From: Pseudomonas sp. MWU16-30317
GTDB taxonomy: Bacteria > Pseudomonadota > Gammaproteobacteria > Pseudomonadales > Pseudomonadaceae
Assembly (NCBI RefSeq): GCF_020515695.1
Contig: NZ_JAIWJA010000001.1
Location: forward strand, 62,001-126,000
Direction of reading: 5' to 3'
DNA: 64,000 nucleotides
Part shown: in pieces, positions 34,602-42,126 of the stretch
Position numbering within the stretch: position 1 is the first letter of the stretch
How the letters are laid out: every line of letters begins with the position of its first letter
Program-made: the position numbers and the translations under genes
The notes under the pieces: generated by a model
Database searches by the model: none
What the model was told of the DNA's origin: nothing
The model's input: only the letters and a program-made list of their open reading frames with translations

Positions 34602-35597
34602 TCAGGGAATCAGCAACACCTTGCCCAGATTGGCGTTGCTCTCCAGCAGGCGATGGGCATCGGCAGCCTGACTCAAAGCCAAGCGCGCATGAATAAGCGG
34701 CCGGACCTGGCCCGACGCCAACCACGGCAGCAGGTTGGCACGGATGCACTGGGCCAGCCGGGTCTTCTCTGCGATGCTTTTCGGGCGCAGCGTCGAGGAG
34801 GTGAGGCTCAGGCTTTTGCGCATCAACAGCTGCAGGTCGAGTTCGATCCTGGCCCCTTGCAGAAACGACAGGCTGACGTGGCGTCCGCCGGCCGCCATGG
34901 CCTCCAGATTGCGCACTACGTAGGGGCCGCCGACGTTGTCGAGGACTACATCGACGCCGCGCCCTTCGGTGCACTCGGCGACTACCGCAACGAAGTCCTC
35001 GGTATGCCGATCCACCGCGCGCCACACCCCCAGCGCCTCCAGCAGGGCGACTTTTTCGGCACCACCAGCGCTGGCGATGACCCGCGCACCCGCAGCATGG
35101 GCGCACTGCACGGCGAGGCTGCCGATGCCGCTCGCAGCGCCGTGGATCAGCACCGTGTCACCCGCTTTCAGGCGCCCCAGCTCGAAGAGGTTGTGCCATA
35201 CCGTAAAGGCCGCTTCCGGTACGCCCGCCGCATCTTCCAGCGCCAGCTCGGCGGGCACGGGCAAGCAATGCCCGGCCAGGGCGACGCAGTACTGGGCGTA
35301 ACCGCCGCCATTGAGCAGGGCCATGACGCGGTCGCCGGGTACAAAGTCGCTGACCGCACTGCCCACGGCCACCACTGTACCGGCGGCTTCAAGGCCGAGC
35401 ACGTCTGTGACACCCGGCGGGAGCGGCATGCCGTTACGCTGCATCAGGTCCGGGCGGTTGACGCCCGCGGCGGCGATGCGGATCAGGACTTCGTCGGCTC
35501 GAGGCAGCGGCATTGGCCGCTCGACGCTGCGCAGCACTTCGGGCCCGCCGGGTTCGTGGGCGATGACGGCGGTGATGGTGTCTGGCAGCAGGCTCAT
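34602..35597 (-). CDS. Zinc-free quinone oxidoreductase / enoyl reductase-like (MDR superfamily)
   Basis: A 331-residue medium-chain reductase of the QOR type: GVNRPDLMQRNG substrate segment, no zinc cysteine or histidine set, and the NADPH-binding GAASGIGSLAVQ near residue 155. These enzymes reduce quinones or activated double bonds. Forty-two bases separate it from the GST gene and 218 bp, including a REP, separate it from the ATPase gene upstream, so it may start a transcription unit of its own. Specific substrate unknown. Confidence 0.92.
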   Translation of the reverse strand: MSLLPDTITAVIAHEPGGPEVLRSVERPMPLPRADEVLIRIAAAGVNRPDLMQRNGMPLPPGVTDVLGLEAAGTVVAVGSAVSDFVPGDRVMALLNGGGYAQYCVALAGHCLPVPAELALEDAAGVPEAAFTVWHNLFELGRLKAGDTVLIHGAASGIGSLAVQCAHAAGARVIASAGGAEKVALLEALGVWRAVDRHTEDFVAVVAECTEGRGVDVVLDNVGGPYVVRNLEAMAAGGRHVSLSFLQGARIELDLQLLMRKSLSLTSSTLRPKSIAEKTRLAQCIRANLLPWLASGQVRPLIHARLALSQAADAHRLLESNANLGKVLLIP

Positions 35598-35751
35598 GCG
35601 GGTTGCTCGGTGTAATGGTTAGCGGTCATGGAGTGCCCTGATTCAATAAGTGGGTGAGACGGTGCTCAGAACGGCGGTGTATGCATTGGCCTCTTCGCCG
35701 CCGAACGCGCCACCTCGCGCCCAGGGTGCAGGCGGACCTGAGCCGTACACC

Positions 35752-35777
35752 GGTGGGAGCAAAGCTTGCTCGCGAAG
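35752..35777. repeat. REP-type palindrome
   Basis: GGTGGGAGCAAAGCTTGCTCGCGAAG-like unit, the common Pseudomonas REP with TGGGAGCAA and TCGCGAA ends, centred on AAGCTT. The rest of the 218-bp spacer 35598-35815 holds no supported gene. Related units are at 58796-58873. Confidence 0.75.
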
Positions 35778-35815
35778 AAGCCCGCACAGTTGATGAATAA
35801 TCATCTGCCGCATCC

Positions 35816-36961
35816 TCACACCGCCCCCGCGGCAAAGGCGCAGACACCCTCGGCATCGAAGCTCAAACCCGCCGCCGCGCCGACCGGCCAACGGGTCAGG
35901 GCGTCGAGGCCGGATTGGCGCACGAACAAACGGTTGTGGCCCAGCGCCGGAACGTCCAGATGAATATCCACATGGTCCCCCTGAAACACATGGGTGATCA
36001 CCGTGGCGCTGAGCAGCGTGTCCGCACCCAGCGCGCCCAGGCGGATGTTCTCCGGGCGCACGTAGATGTCCAGGCGCTCGCCGATATCGGCATGCACCCG
36101 CTCGGCCGCTACGCGCAAGCTGCTATCGCCCAACGCCAGGGTGGCCAGCTCGTCGCGGCTCAGGTAGCGACCGGGCAGGATATTGACGTCACCGACGAAG
36201 CTGGCCACGAACGGATCCTGCGGGTGGCGATAGATCGCATCCGGGGTACCGATCTGCCGTACGTGGCCGGCGGACATCACCACCACGCGGTCGCTCATGC
36301 TCAGGGCTTCGCTCTGGTCGTGGGTGACGAACACCGTGGTCACACCGAGCTTGCGCTGGATGTCCTTGAGCTCGATCTGCATCGACAGGCGCAGGTTCTT
36401 GTCCAGCGCCGAGAACGGCTCGTCGAGCAGCAGCACCTTGGGGCGGATCACCAGCGCTCGCGCCAGCGCCACACGCTGCTGCTGGCCACCGGAAAGCTCG
36501 CGCGGCTTGCGCTCGCCGTAGCCCTGCAGCTTGACCAGCGCCAGCGCTTGCTCGACGCGCTCGGCGATCTCGACCTTGGCGACGCCGCGCATGCGCAAAC
36601 CGTAGCCAATGTTCTTGGCCACGCTCATGTGCGGGAACAGCGCGTAGTTCTGGAACACGATGCCGATTTCCCGTTGATAGGGCGGGGTTTCGGTGACCAG
36701 TTGGCCGTCGATGAAGATCTCGCCGTTATCCGCCTCGGCAAAGCCGGCCATCAGGTTGAGCAGCGTGGTCTTGCCGCAGCCCGAGGGACCGAGCAGCGTG
36801 ACGAACTCACCTTCCTGGATTTTCAGTGACACTTCATGCAGCGCGATCGAGTCGCCGAAGCGCTTGAGCACCTTGTCCAGCTGCACCGCGATATTGATCC
36901 CAGGCGTGGCGGCGAGGCTCGCCATGCAGGGTTCGAGGGGCTTGATCGATGCAGTGGCCAT
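35816..36961 (-). CDS. ABC transporter ATP-binding protein, PotA type
   Basis: A 381-residue ATPase: Walker A GPSGCGKT at 58-65, Q-loop in FQNYALFPHM, signature LSGGQQQR, Walker B VLLLDEPFSALD, switch His in VTHDQ, and a C-terminal TOBE-type regulatory domain. The full set with PotB/PotC-type permeases and the binding protein at 31321 makes one importer, though its ATPase gene lies about 3.5 kb upstream of the binding protein gene. ATG 36961 has GGAG 5 bases upstream; the longer frame has no family match. It follows the RidA gene by 29 bp. Confidence 0.93.
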   Translation of the reverse strand: MATASIKPLEPCMASLAATPGINIAVQLDKVLKRFGDSIALHEVSLKIQEGEFVTLLGPSGCGKTTLLNLMAGFAEADNGEIFIDGQLVTETPPYQREIGIVFQNYALFPHMSVAKNIGYGLRMRGVAKVEIAERVEQALALVKLQGYGERKPRELSGGQQQRVALARALVIRPKVLLLDEPFSALDKNLRLSMQIELKDIQRKLGVTTVFVTHDQSEALSMSDRVVVMSAGHVRQIGTPDAIYRHPQDPFVASFVGDVNILPGRYLSRDELATLALGDSSLRVAAERVHADIGERLDIYVRPENIRLGALGADTLLSATVITHVFQGDHVDIHLDVPALGHNRLFVRQSGLDALTRWPVGAAAGLSFDAEGVCAFAAGAV

Positions 36962-36990
36962 GGCCGCTCCGTTAGCTGAAGGCATGTGGA

Positions 36991-37416
36991 TCAGGCAGCG
37001 GTCCAGTCGTCCGGGATGACCGCTATAACGTCGATTTCCATCAACCATTCGGGCTGGCCCAGGCCAGAAATCACCAAGCCGGTGGAGATCGGGAATACGC
37101 CCTTGAGCCACTTGCCGACCACTTGATACACCGGTTCGCGATAGCGCGGGTCGATGATGTAGGTGGTCGTCTTGACGATGTGGGAGAGATCCGAGCCGGC
37201 CTCTTCAAGCAGTTGCTTGACGTTTTTCATTGCCTGCTCGGCTTGGGCCCGAGGGTCGCCCAGGCCAACCAGGTTGCCGTCGAAATCGGTGCCGATCTGG
37301 CCCCGGACATACACCGTGTTGCCGGCGCGCACGGCCTGGCACAGGTCGTTATCGAGGGATTGGTTGGGGTAGGTTTCTTTGGTGTTGAACATGCGGATGC
37401 GGGTATGGGTAGGCAT
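36991..37416 (-). CDS. RidA-family protein lacking the usual catalytic arginine
   Basis: A 141-residue RidA-fold protein: VYVRGQIGTDFDG, QAEQAMKNVKQLLEEAGSDLSHIVKTTTYI, and a C-terminal MEIDVIAVI strand. Where active RidA has PARTTV this protein reads PISTGLV, so the arginine that holds the substrate carboxylate is absent; it belongs to another Rid subgroup, and standard 2-aminoacrylate deamination is unlikely. It is first in the minus-strand unit with the PotA-type ATPase. Upstream lies the conserved element at 37473-37515. Confidence 0.88.
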   Translation of the reverse strand: MPTHTRIRMFNTKETYPNQSLDNDLCQAVRAGNTVYVRGQIGTDFDGNLVGLGDPRAQAEQAMKNVKQLLEEAGSDLSHIVKTTTYIIDPRYREPVYQVVGKWLKGVFPISTGLVISGLGQPEWLMEIDVIAVIPDDWTAA

Positions 37417-37472
37417 GTCTGGTGTCTCTACGAGAGGTGAATGGTCCCAGCTTCACATCGTGCCTGATTTGG

Positions 37473-37515
37473 CGAAACCAGCATTTGCGCTGGGCATTGC
37501 TTAGGAAAAACCGAA
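37473..37515 (-). promoter_or_regulatory. Repeated 40-bp element upstream of the RidA-led operon
   Basis: On the plus strand a 17-base block CGAAACCAGCATTTGCG, an 11-base spacer and TTAGGAAAAACC. The same block, spacer length and a near-identical second block recur at 60114-60153 upstream of the FMN dehydrogenase gene. Both copies sit about 57-68 bp before a minus-strand start. A shared operator or leader is likely; a piece of a common terminator (the second block gives TTTTT on the minus strand after the porin gene) is the alternative. Confidence 0.5.
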
Positions 37516-37566
37516 GCCTGGGCGAGGCAGACTCGATGGCCTTTGCCAGTGCGGGCGGGAGCACGA

Positions 37567-37592
37567 CGACAGGGCCCGGGCAAGCCCTGTCG
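37567..37592 (-). terminator. Hairpin after the OprD porin gene
   Basis: CGACAGGGC and GCCCTGTCG, 9-bp perfect stem with an 8-base loop, 11 bp downstream of the porin stop codon on the minus strand. GGTTTTT follows about 60 bases later, so the stem itself has no T-run. Confidence 0.6.
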
Positions 37593-37602
37593 TTACGGGC
37601 TG

Positions 37603-38901
37603 TCAGAGGATGCTCAGCGGATACTCGACGATCACACGGAAGTCGTTGACGTCGCCGTTGAGCACGTCCGGCGAGCGGTAGAACGCCTGGCGCATCCGCA
37701 GCGAGAGATCCTTGGCCGTACCGCTCTGGATCACGTATTTGAGGTCCAGATCGGTTTCCCGCTCGCCGGCCTCGGCGCCATTGCCCATGTCGATGTTCTG
37801 GCCGTCGACGAAACGCGCCCCGAACGTCAGGCCCGGTGCCCCCAGCGTGGCGAAGTTGACGCTGTAGGCCACTTGCCAGGAGCCTTCATCCTTGTTGTTG
37901 AAGTCCGAATATTGGATCGAGTTGGCGAGGAAGATCGAACCGCCGCCGTCCGGCCCATAGACATAACCCACCGGGCGCCCGGTCGGGCTGATATAGCCGC
38001 CTTTAGACTTTTGATAGGAAAGGCTCAACTTATGAGCGCCCAAGCTGTAGGCGATCGCTGCGCTCCAAATGGAGTTGTCTTCGTCGCCGCCAGTACCGGT
38101 ATAGTTTGAATCATATTTAGTCCGATACAGATTGAAACTGGTAGACAGCGCGTTATTGGCATCTATCGGCAGCGTATAATCGAGGCCCCCATAGTATTTG
38201 CGGAAAACATCGTCCAGGTTGGAATAATACAAGGCCCCCGTCAGGGCTGAACTGAAGTTATAGGTGCCGCCGGCAAATTTGGCATCCTTGAGGCCAACGC
38301 TGTCATGGCTTGCATATTGCTGGCCCTTGATGGCGTCGAACTTGCCTGCGTGCAGGGTCAGGCCGTCGATTTCCTTGCTGGTCAGCAGCATGCCGCGCGC
38401 GGTCTCCGGAGCGATACGGGTGTCGTCCGTAGCGAATACCGGCAAGGTAGTGACCTGGTCGCCGACCTTGAGCACGGTGTTGGAAATGCGCATCTTGCCT
38501 GCCAGGCCGAGCGACGAAAATTCGTTCACTGGTTTGCCGTTATCCCGCACCGGCACGGTATACACGCCGCCAATCCGACCCGCCCCACTGTCCAGCGTTA
38601 CGCCCATGAAGCCGATGGCATCCAGGCCGAAACCGACTGTGCCTTGGGTGTATCCCGAGGAAAAAAAGCCGCGCAGGCCGTTGGCCCAGATCTCGCCGTA
38701 GGGTGTACGTTGCCCCTTGTTGCCCACCGGCGAGTTGCCGCTGCGAAAGTCGCGGTTGATATAGAAGTTGCGGTCGAGCAAGTCGAGCTTGCTACCTTCA
38801 AGAAAACCCGAGGCTTCAGATTGCTCGCTGGCCATGGCCCATTGCCCGGTGGTGGCGGCGGTAGTTGCCAACGAGAAGGTGATCCACTTTATTGCACGCA
38901 T
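37603..38901 (-). CDS. OprD-family outer-membrane porin
   Basis: A 432-residue precursor: signal peptide to about residue 24 (AMA/SEQSE), then the OprD start SGFLEGSKLDLLDRNFYINRD, SSGYTQGTVGFGLDAIG, and beta-strands to the end. It finishes PLSIL instead of the more usual terminal phenylalanine or tryptophan. It is a different branch from the porin at 16165. It lies between the Rieske cluster and the RidA/Pot cluster on the same strand and could serve either. About 229 bp upstream without a gene, including a GC-rich inverted repeat (39026-39062), suggest its own promoter. Confidence 0.94.
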   Translation of the reverse strand: MRAIKWITFSLATTAATTGQWAMASEQSEASGFLEGSKLDLLDRNFYINRDFRSGNSPVGNKGQRTPYGEIWANGLRGFFSSGYTQGTVGFGLDAIGFMGVTLDSGAGRIGGVYTVPVRDNGKPVNEFSSLGLAGKMRISNTVLKVGDQVTTLPVFATDDTRIAPETARGMLLTSKEIDGLTLHAGKFDAIKGQQYASHDSVGLKDAKFAGGTYNFSSALTGALYYSNLDDVFRKYYGGLDYTLPIDANNALSTSFNLYRTKYDSNYTGTGGDEDNSIWSAAIAYSLGAHKLSLSYQKSKGGYISPTGRPVGYVYGPDGGGSIFLANSIQYSDFNNKDEGSWQVAYSVNFATLGAPGLTFGARFVDGQNIDMGNGAEAGERETDLDLKYVIQSGTAKDLSLRMRQAFYRSPDVLNGDVNDFRVIVEYPLSIL

Positions 38902-39130
38902 GCAAACAGCTCCTGTAACTTTATAAGTATTAAGGTGAGGGGCAGCAGCAGAATTGAAATTGCCAAGGAGGCTTATTGTTATAAGAGTTGCAGGTTGTTG
39001 TAATGACGGGCGCGCGGCTTCGCCACCGGCGGGCTACGCAATCAATGGCGGCCCGCCGGCGGGAAAGCGTGTTGCAAACAACGATCAGGCAATGACTGTC
39101 GCGCTACCGCGCACAAGGGCGCGGTGGTCC

Positions 39131-39952
39131 TCAATACAGCGCGGTGAGGAATTCCAGCAACGGCGGATCGAAAGCCGCTGGTTTTTCAAAGTAGGGCGCA
39201 TGGCCCGCGCCTTCGATCAGCAGCAGCGGCGCACCGCCCAGCAAATCACGGCATTGCTCGCCGATGCTGACTGGCACTGCTTTGTCGGCAGCGCCCCAGA
39301 CCAGGCGGATTTTATCCGGCGGATACAGCGCCGCGACTTCGCTGGCGACATAGTCGCGCTCCAGACCATCGACCACATAGTTGCCCATGCGCACGAAACT
39401 GGCGTTGGCGCCGGGGGAATTGTTGATGCGCCACTCTTCATGCACCAGGCCCTCGGTGACCAGCGTGGGGTCGGCGATGACATAATTGAGCTTGCCGCGG
39501 ATCTCTTCCAGAGAGGTCGCCTTGACGCTGCGCTGGATGCCCTCGGCGGCTTCGCGACTCAGCGGGGCGATGCCCAAGGCACCGACCAGCATGATGCCTG
39601 GCACGCGCGCGGGGATCAGCGTGGCGGCGTAGGCGCAGATGTGACCGCCCAGTGAGGTGCCCACCAGTACTGCCTGCTCGATGCCCAGCAGATCCAGTAA
39701 CGTCACCAGATAACGCGCCAACGCCGGCACATCGGCGGGTGCATCGGCTGCGCCTTTGGTCGCCAGGCCATGGCCTGGCAAATCAAAGGTGACAGCGCGG
39801 TAGCCCGCATCGGCGATGCGCGCCACGGTACCGCTCCAGCGGTCGCAACGGGCGCCGAGGCCATGCACGAACACCACGGCGGGGCCGCTGCCGGCTTCGA
39901 TTACGCGGGTCAAGGTAGTCTCGACAAGCAACGGGTATTGAATAGTCTGCAT
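39131..39952 (-). CDS. Alpha/beta hydrolase
   Basis: A 273-residue alpha/beta hydrolase: oxyanion segment VFVHGLG, nucleophile elbow GTSLGGH (Ser about 110), acid Asp in LVWGAADK and catalytic His in EGAGHAP. Close relatives act as enol-lactone or ring-cleavage-product hydrolases, so it could open a lactone or C-C bond after the Rieske step. ATG 39952 has GGAG nine bases upstream and starts 4 bp after the RidA stop; it is the last gene of the Rieske operon. Confidence 0.9.
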   Translation of the reverse strand: MQTIQYPLLVETTLTRVIEAGSGPAVVFVHGLGARCDRWSGTVARIADAGYRAVTFDLPGHGLATKGAADAPADVPALARYLVTLLDLLGIEQAVLVGTSLGGHICAYAATLIPARVPGIMLVGALGIAPLSREAAEGIQRSVKATSLEEIRGKLNYVIADPTLVTEGLVHEEWRINNSPGANASFVRMGNYVVDGLERDYVASEVAALYPPDKIRLVWGAADKAVPVSIGEQCRDLLGGAPLLLIEGAGHAPYFEKPAAFDPPLLEFLTALY

Positions 39953-39956
39953 AGCT

Positions 39957-40370
39957 TCAAACTCCATAAGGTGCGGGGCGCGGCAGGCGGGCGATGGCCT
40001 CCACCTCAAGGCGCGCGCCAGGGGTGATCAGGCCGCTGACTTCGACCAAGGTGCTGGCGGGGCGGCTCTGGGCGAAGTAGCGCTTGCGCACCCCGTTGAT
40101 CGCGGCGCGGTCGTTCACGTCGGTGAGGAACAGCGTCACCTTGACGATGTCGGCGAATTGCGCGCCGGCCGCAGCCAGCACCTGCTCGAGGCGGGCGAAC
40201 ACCTGCTCGGCCTGGGCTTGGGCATCGTCGCCGCCGACCAGTTGCGACTGGTCGTCCAGGGGCAGGATGCCGGAGACGAACAGCAGCTCGCCGATCGCTA
40301 CAGCGTCACAGTAATGACTGAGCGGTGGGCCCATGCCGGGGACGAAGATTTCGTGTTTCGTGGCGGTCAT
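39957..40370 (-). CDS. RidA-family protein lacking the usual catalytic arginine
   Basis: A 137-residue RidA-fold protein: FVSGILPLDD, QAEQVFARLEQVLAAAGAQFADIVKVTLFLTD, and LEVEAIARLP. At the PARTTV position it reads PASTLV, so the carboxylate-binding arginine is replaced by Ser. RidA-type proteins in aromatic operons include deaminases of 2-aminomuconate-like enamines, which would fit a dioxygenase acting on an amino-substituted ring. It follows the dioxygenase beta subunit after 9 bp. Confidence 0.88.
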   Translation of the reverse strand: MTATKHEIFVPGMGPPLSHYCDAVAIGELLFVSGILPLDDQSQLVGGDDAQAQAEQVFARLEQVLAAAGAQFADIVKVTLFLTDVNDRAAINGVRKRYFAQSRPASTLVEVSGLITPGARLEVEAIARLPRPAPYGV

Positions 40371-40379
40371 GTCAGGTCC

Positions 40380-40850
40380 TCAGATAGGCGTGGCAAGCAG
40401 CGAAGGCACCGCACCGGTGTCGACGATCACGCGCTTGCTGAAGAACATCAGGCGCCCGTCCACTGGGCGCACCAGGTCGTCATAGCGGCCGACGCTGTAA
40501 AGGCTGCTGACACCTTCCTGGTTGGTCTGGAACAACACGTAGTTGGCCCCTACGCGCCAGCCATCGTCACTGCGCTCTACGTGCAGCTGGGAGATGATGT
40601 GGCGGTCGGTGTGGATGTTGTAGATGTTGGCCTTGCGCAGCGACATCACCCGGTCGGCGATCTGGTTGCGATTCTCGCAGAGCATCAAAGGCAGGGCGAA
40701 GCCTTGGGCCAGGTTCTCCCGTGAAATGATCTCGTAACGGCCCTCGGGGCTGAACAGCTCGACCCATTCCTCAAGGCGGTCCTCATCGATCAGCCGGGCG
40801 TAGAGGTCCAGCAGCCGCTGCAGTTGAAAGTAATCGTCAGGCGTCGGCAT
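40380..40850 (-). CDS. Aromatic-ring-hydroxylating dioxygenase, beta (small) subunit
   Basis: A 156-residue small subunit with the NTF2-like cone fold: QRLLDLYARLIDEDRLEEWVELF, EGRYEIISRENL, ADRVMSLRKANIYNIHTDRHIIS, and VGRYDDLVRP. It carries no cofactor and supports the alpha3beta3 hexamer. Its start overlaps the alpha-subunit gene by 14 bp, giving balanced translation. The pattern is typical of the anthranilate/salicylate/benzoate-type branch; the substrate is not shown. Confidence 0.92.
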   Translation of the reverse strand: MPTPDDYFQLQRLLDLYARLIDEDRLEEWVELFSPEGRYEIISRENLAQGFALPLMLCENRNQIADRVMSLRKANIYNIHTDRHIISQLHVERSDDGWRVGANYVLFQTNQEGVSSLYSVGRYDDLVRPVDGRLMFFSKRVIVDTGAVPSLLATPI

Positions 40851-42096
40851 GTGTGGCGTCTCCCAAGGTGATGCCCATCAGGTCGCAGTAGTGCATCCAG
40901 AAACCGCGCATCGGCGCCTCGGTCACCAGGTTGTCCTGGTCGCCGACCGGGCCGCGGCCACCGAACTCGACGAAGGCGTGGCGGTTTTCGTCAGCGGCGA
41001 TGGCGCGGTGGACGATCTCGATCGCTTCGCCGTCTTCCATCGACACCAGCCCGCCGGGGCCGACCAGGTTGGACATGCGCAGGCGGTGCTGGTCCATGGA
41101 GCTGTCATCGTCCTGATAGCCGTAGAAGGTCCAGAAGATCTCGAATTCCCCCACTGACTTGGTGCGGATCTGCCGTACCGCCAGGGTGTTGCCGATCTGC
41201 TGGAAGATACAGTTGGGGAAGATCGAGGCGATGGTCAGGTTGTAGTCGTCCGGGAATTCCTTGCGGTATTGCAGCAGACTGCCGTCCTTGAGGGTCAGGT
41301 TATTGTTCTCGCGGGGCGTCGAGTACTCGGTATCGCTGTTGTTCTTGCCCATGTCCTGGGCGGCCCACGACATGTTGTGGCGGGCCTTCTTGTCTACCTT
41401 GGCGCCGCCAGTCTGGTTGAGGCGGGCGATGCCGAAGGTGATCTGGAACATGTGCAGCAGACCTCCGTGATTAGGGTCGCGCAGGTTGTCGGTATAGAGC
41501 TTCCAGTTGCCATGGATACGCTGGCGCTGATAGCCGAGAATCTTGATCGGACGGTTGAACAGGCGTTTCAGCTGGTTGACGAAGGTGGTATCGAGGTAGT
41601 CCTCCAGCGGCTCGAGCTCGGTGGCGAAGGTGCCGAAGATCACCCCGTTGAGGGTTTCGACGCGCAGCTTGCGCAGGCAATGTTCGCTCTTGTCGAAGTC
41701 CTCGGGCAGCCCGCCCTTGCCTTCGACGCCACGGGCGAAGGGTACCCCTACCAGGTTGCCTTCCAGGTTGTAGCCCCAGTGGTGATAGCAGCACACGTGG
41801 GATTTGGCGTTGCCATGGATCAAGCGCTGCACCGTGGCGCCACGATGGGCACAACGGTTGACGAAGGCGTGCACCTTGCCGTCGCGGGCGCGGTTGACGA
41901 TCACCGGAATGTCGCCGACCTCGATGGTACGGAAGTCGCCGACATTGGGGATTTCCGCCTCCAGGGCGAGGTAGTTCCACACCGGGCCCTGGAAGATCTT
42001 TTCCTGTTCCAGGGTGTAGACGTCGGGGTCGCGGTACATGCCGTAGGGTATGCGGGTGCAGTCGGCCTTTGGCCAATGGTAGTCTTGCGGGTTCAT
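40837..42096 (-). CDS. Rieske aromatic-ring-hydroxylating dioxygenase, alpha subunit
   Basis: A 419-residue oxygenase. The Rieske cluster ligands are Cys82 and His84 (NRCAHRG) and Cys102 and His105 (CCYHHW, in place of the common CPYHGW). The mononuclear iron site is Asp207, His210 and His215 in DNLRDPNHGGLLH. Segments such as PVWNYLALEAEIP and the GNWKLY opening resemble AndAc/NagG-type enzymes (anthranilate dioxygenase, salicylate 5-hydroxylase), but NH for YH at the iron motif sets it apart. No ferredoxin or reductase gene is adjacent; the VanB-type reductase at 50617 is the nearest candidate. Operon with amidohydrolase, ThiY-like transporter and RidA. Confidence 0.92.
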   Translation of the reverse strand: MNPQDYHWPKADCTRIPYGMYRDPDVYTLEQEKIFQGPVWNYLALEAEIPNVGDFRTIEVGDIPVIVNRARDGKVHAFVNRCAHRGATVQRLIHGNAKSHVCCYHHWGYNLEGNLVGVPFARGVEGKGGLPEDFDKSEHCLRKLRVETLNGVIFGTFATELEPLEDYLDTTFVNQLKRLFNRPIKILGYQRQRIHGNWKLYTDNLRDPNHGGLLHMFQITFGIARLNQTGGAKVDKKARHNMSWAAQDMGKNNSDTEYSTPRENNNLTLKDGSLLQYRKEFPDDYNLTIASIFPNCIFQQIGNTLAVRQIRTKSVGEFEIFWTFYGYQDDDSSMDQHRLRMSNLVGPGGLVSMEDGEAIEIVHRAIAADENRHAFVEFGGRGPVGDQDNLVTEAPMRGFWMHYCDLMGITLGDATHADA

Positions 42097-42126
42097 GTTG
42101 ACCTCTTCACGGTGAACAAAAGCAAT

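Noticed and set aside
35626..35891. Two small minus-strand frames between the quinone oxidoreductase and the PotA-type ATPase
   Set aside because: They overlap a REP element and the end of the ATPase gene and show no protein-like pattern.
39026..39062. GC-rich inverted repeat upstream of the OprD porin (CCGGCGGGC ... GCCCGCCGG)
   Set aside because: Could be a terminator of the Rieske operon, but the 19-base loop and lack of a T-run make it weak; mentioned only in the porin entry.
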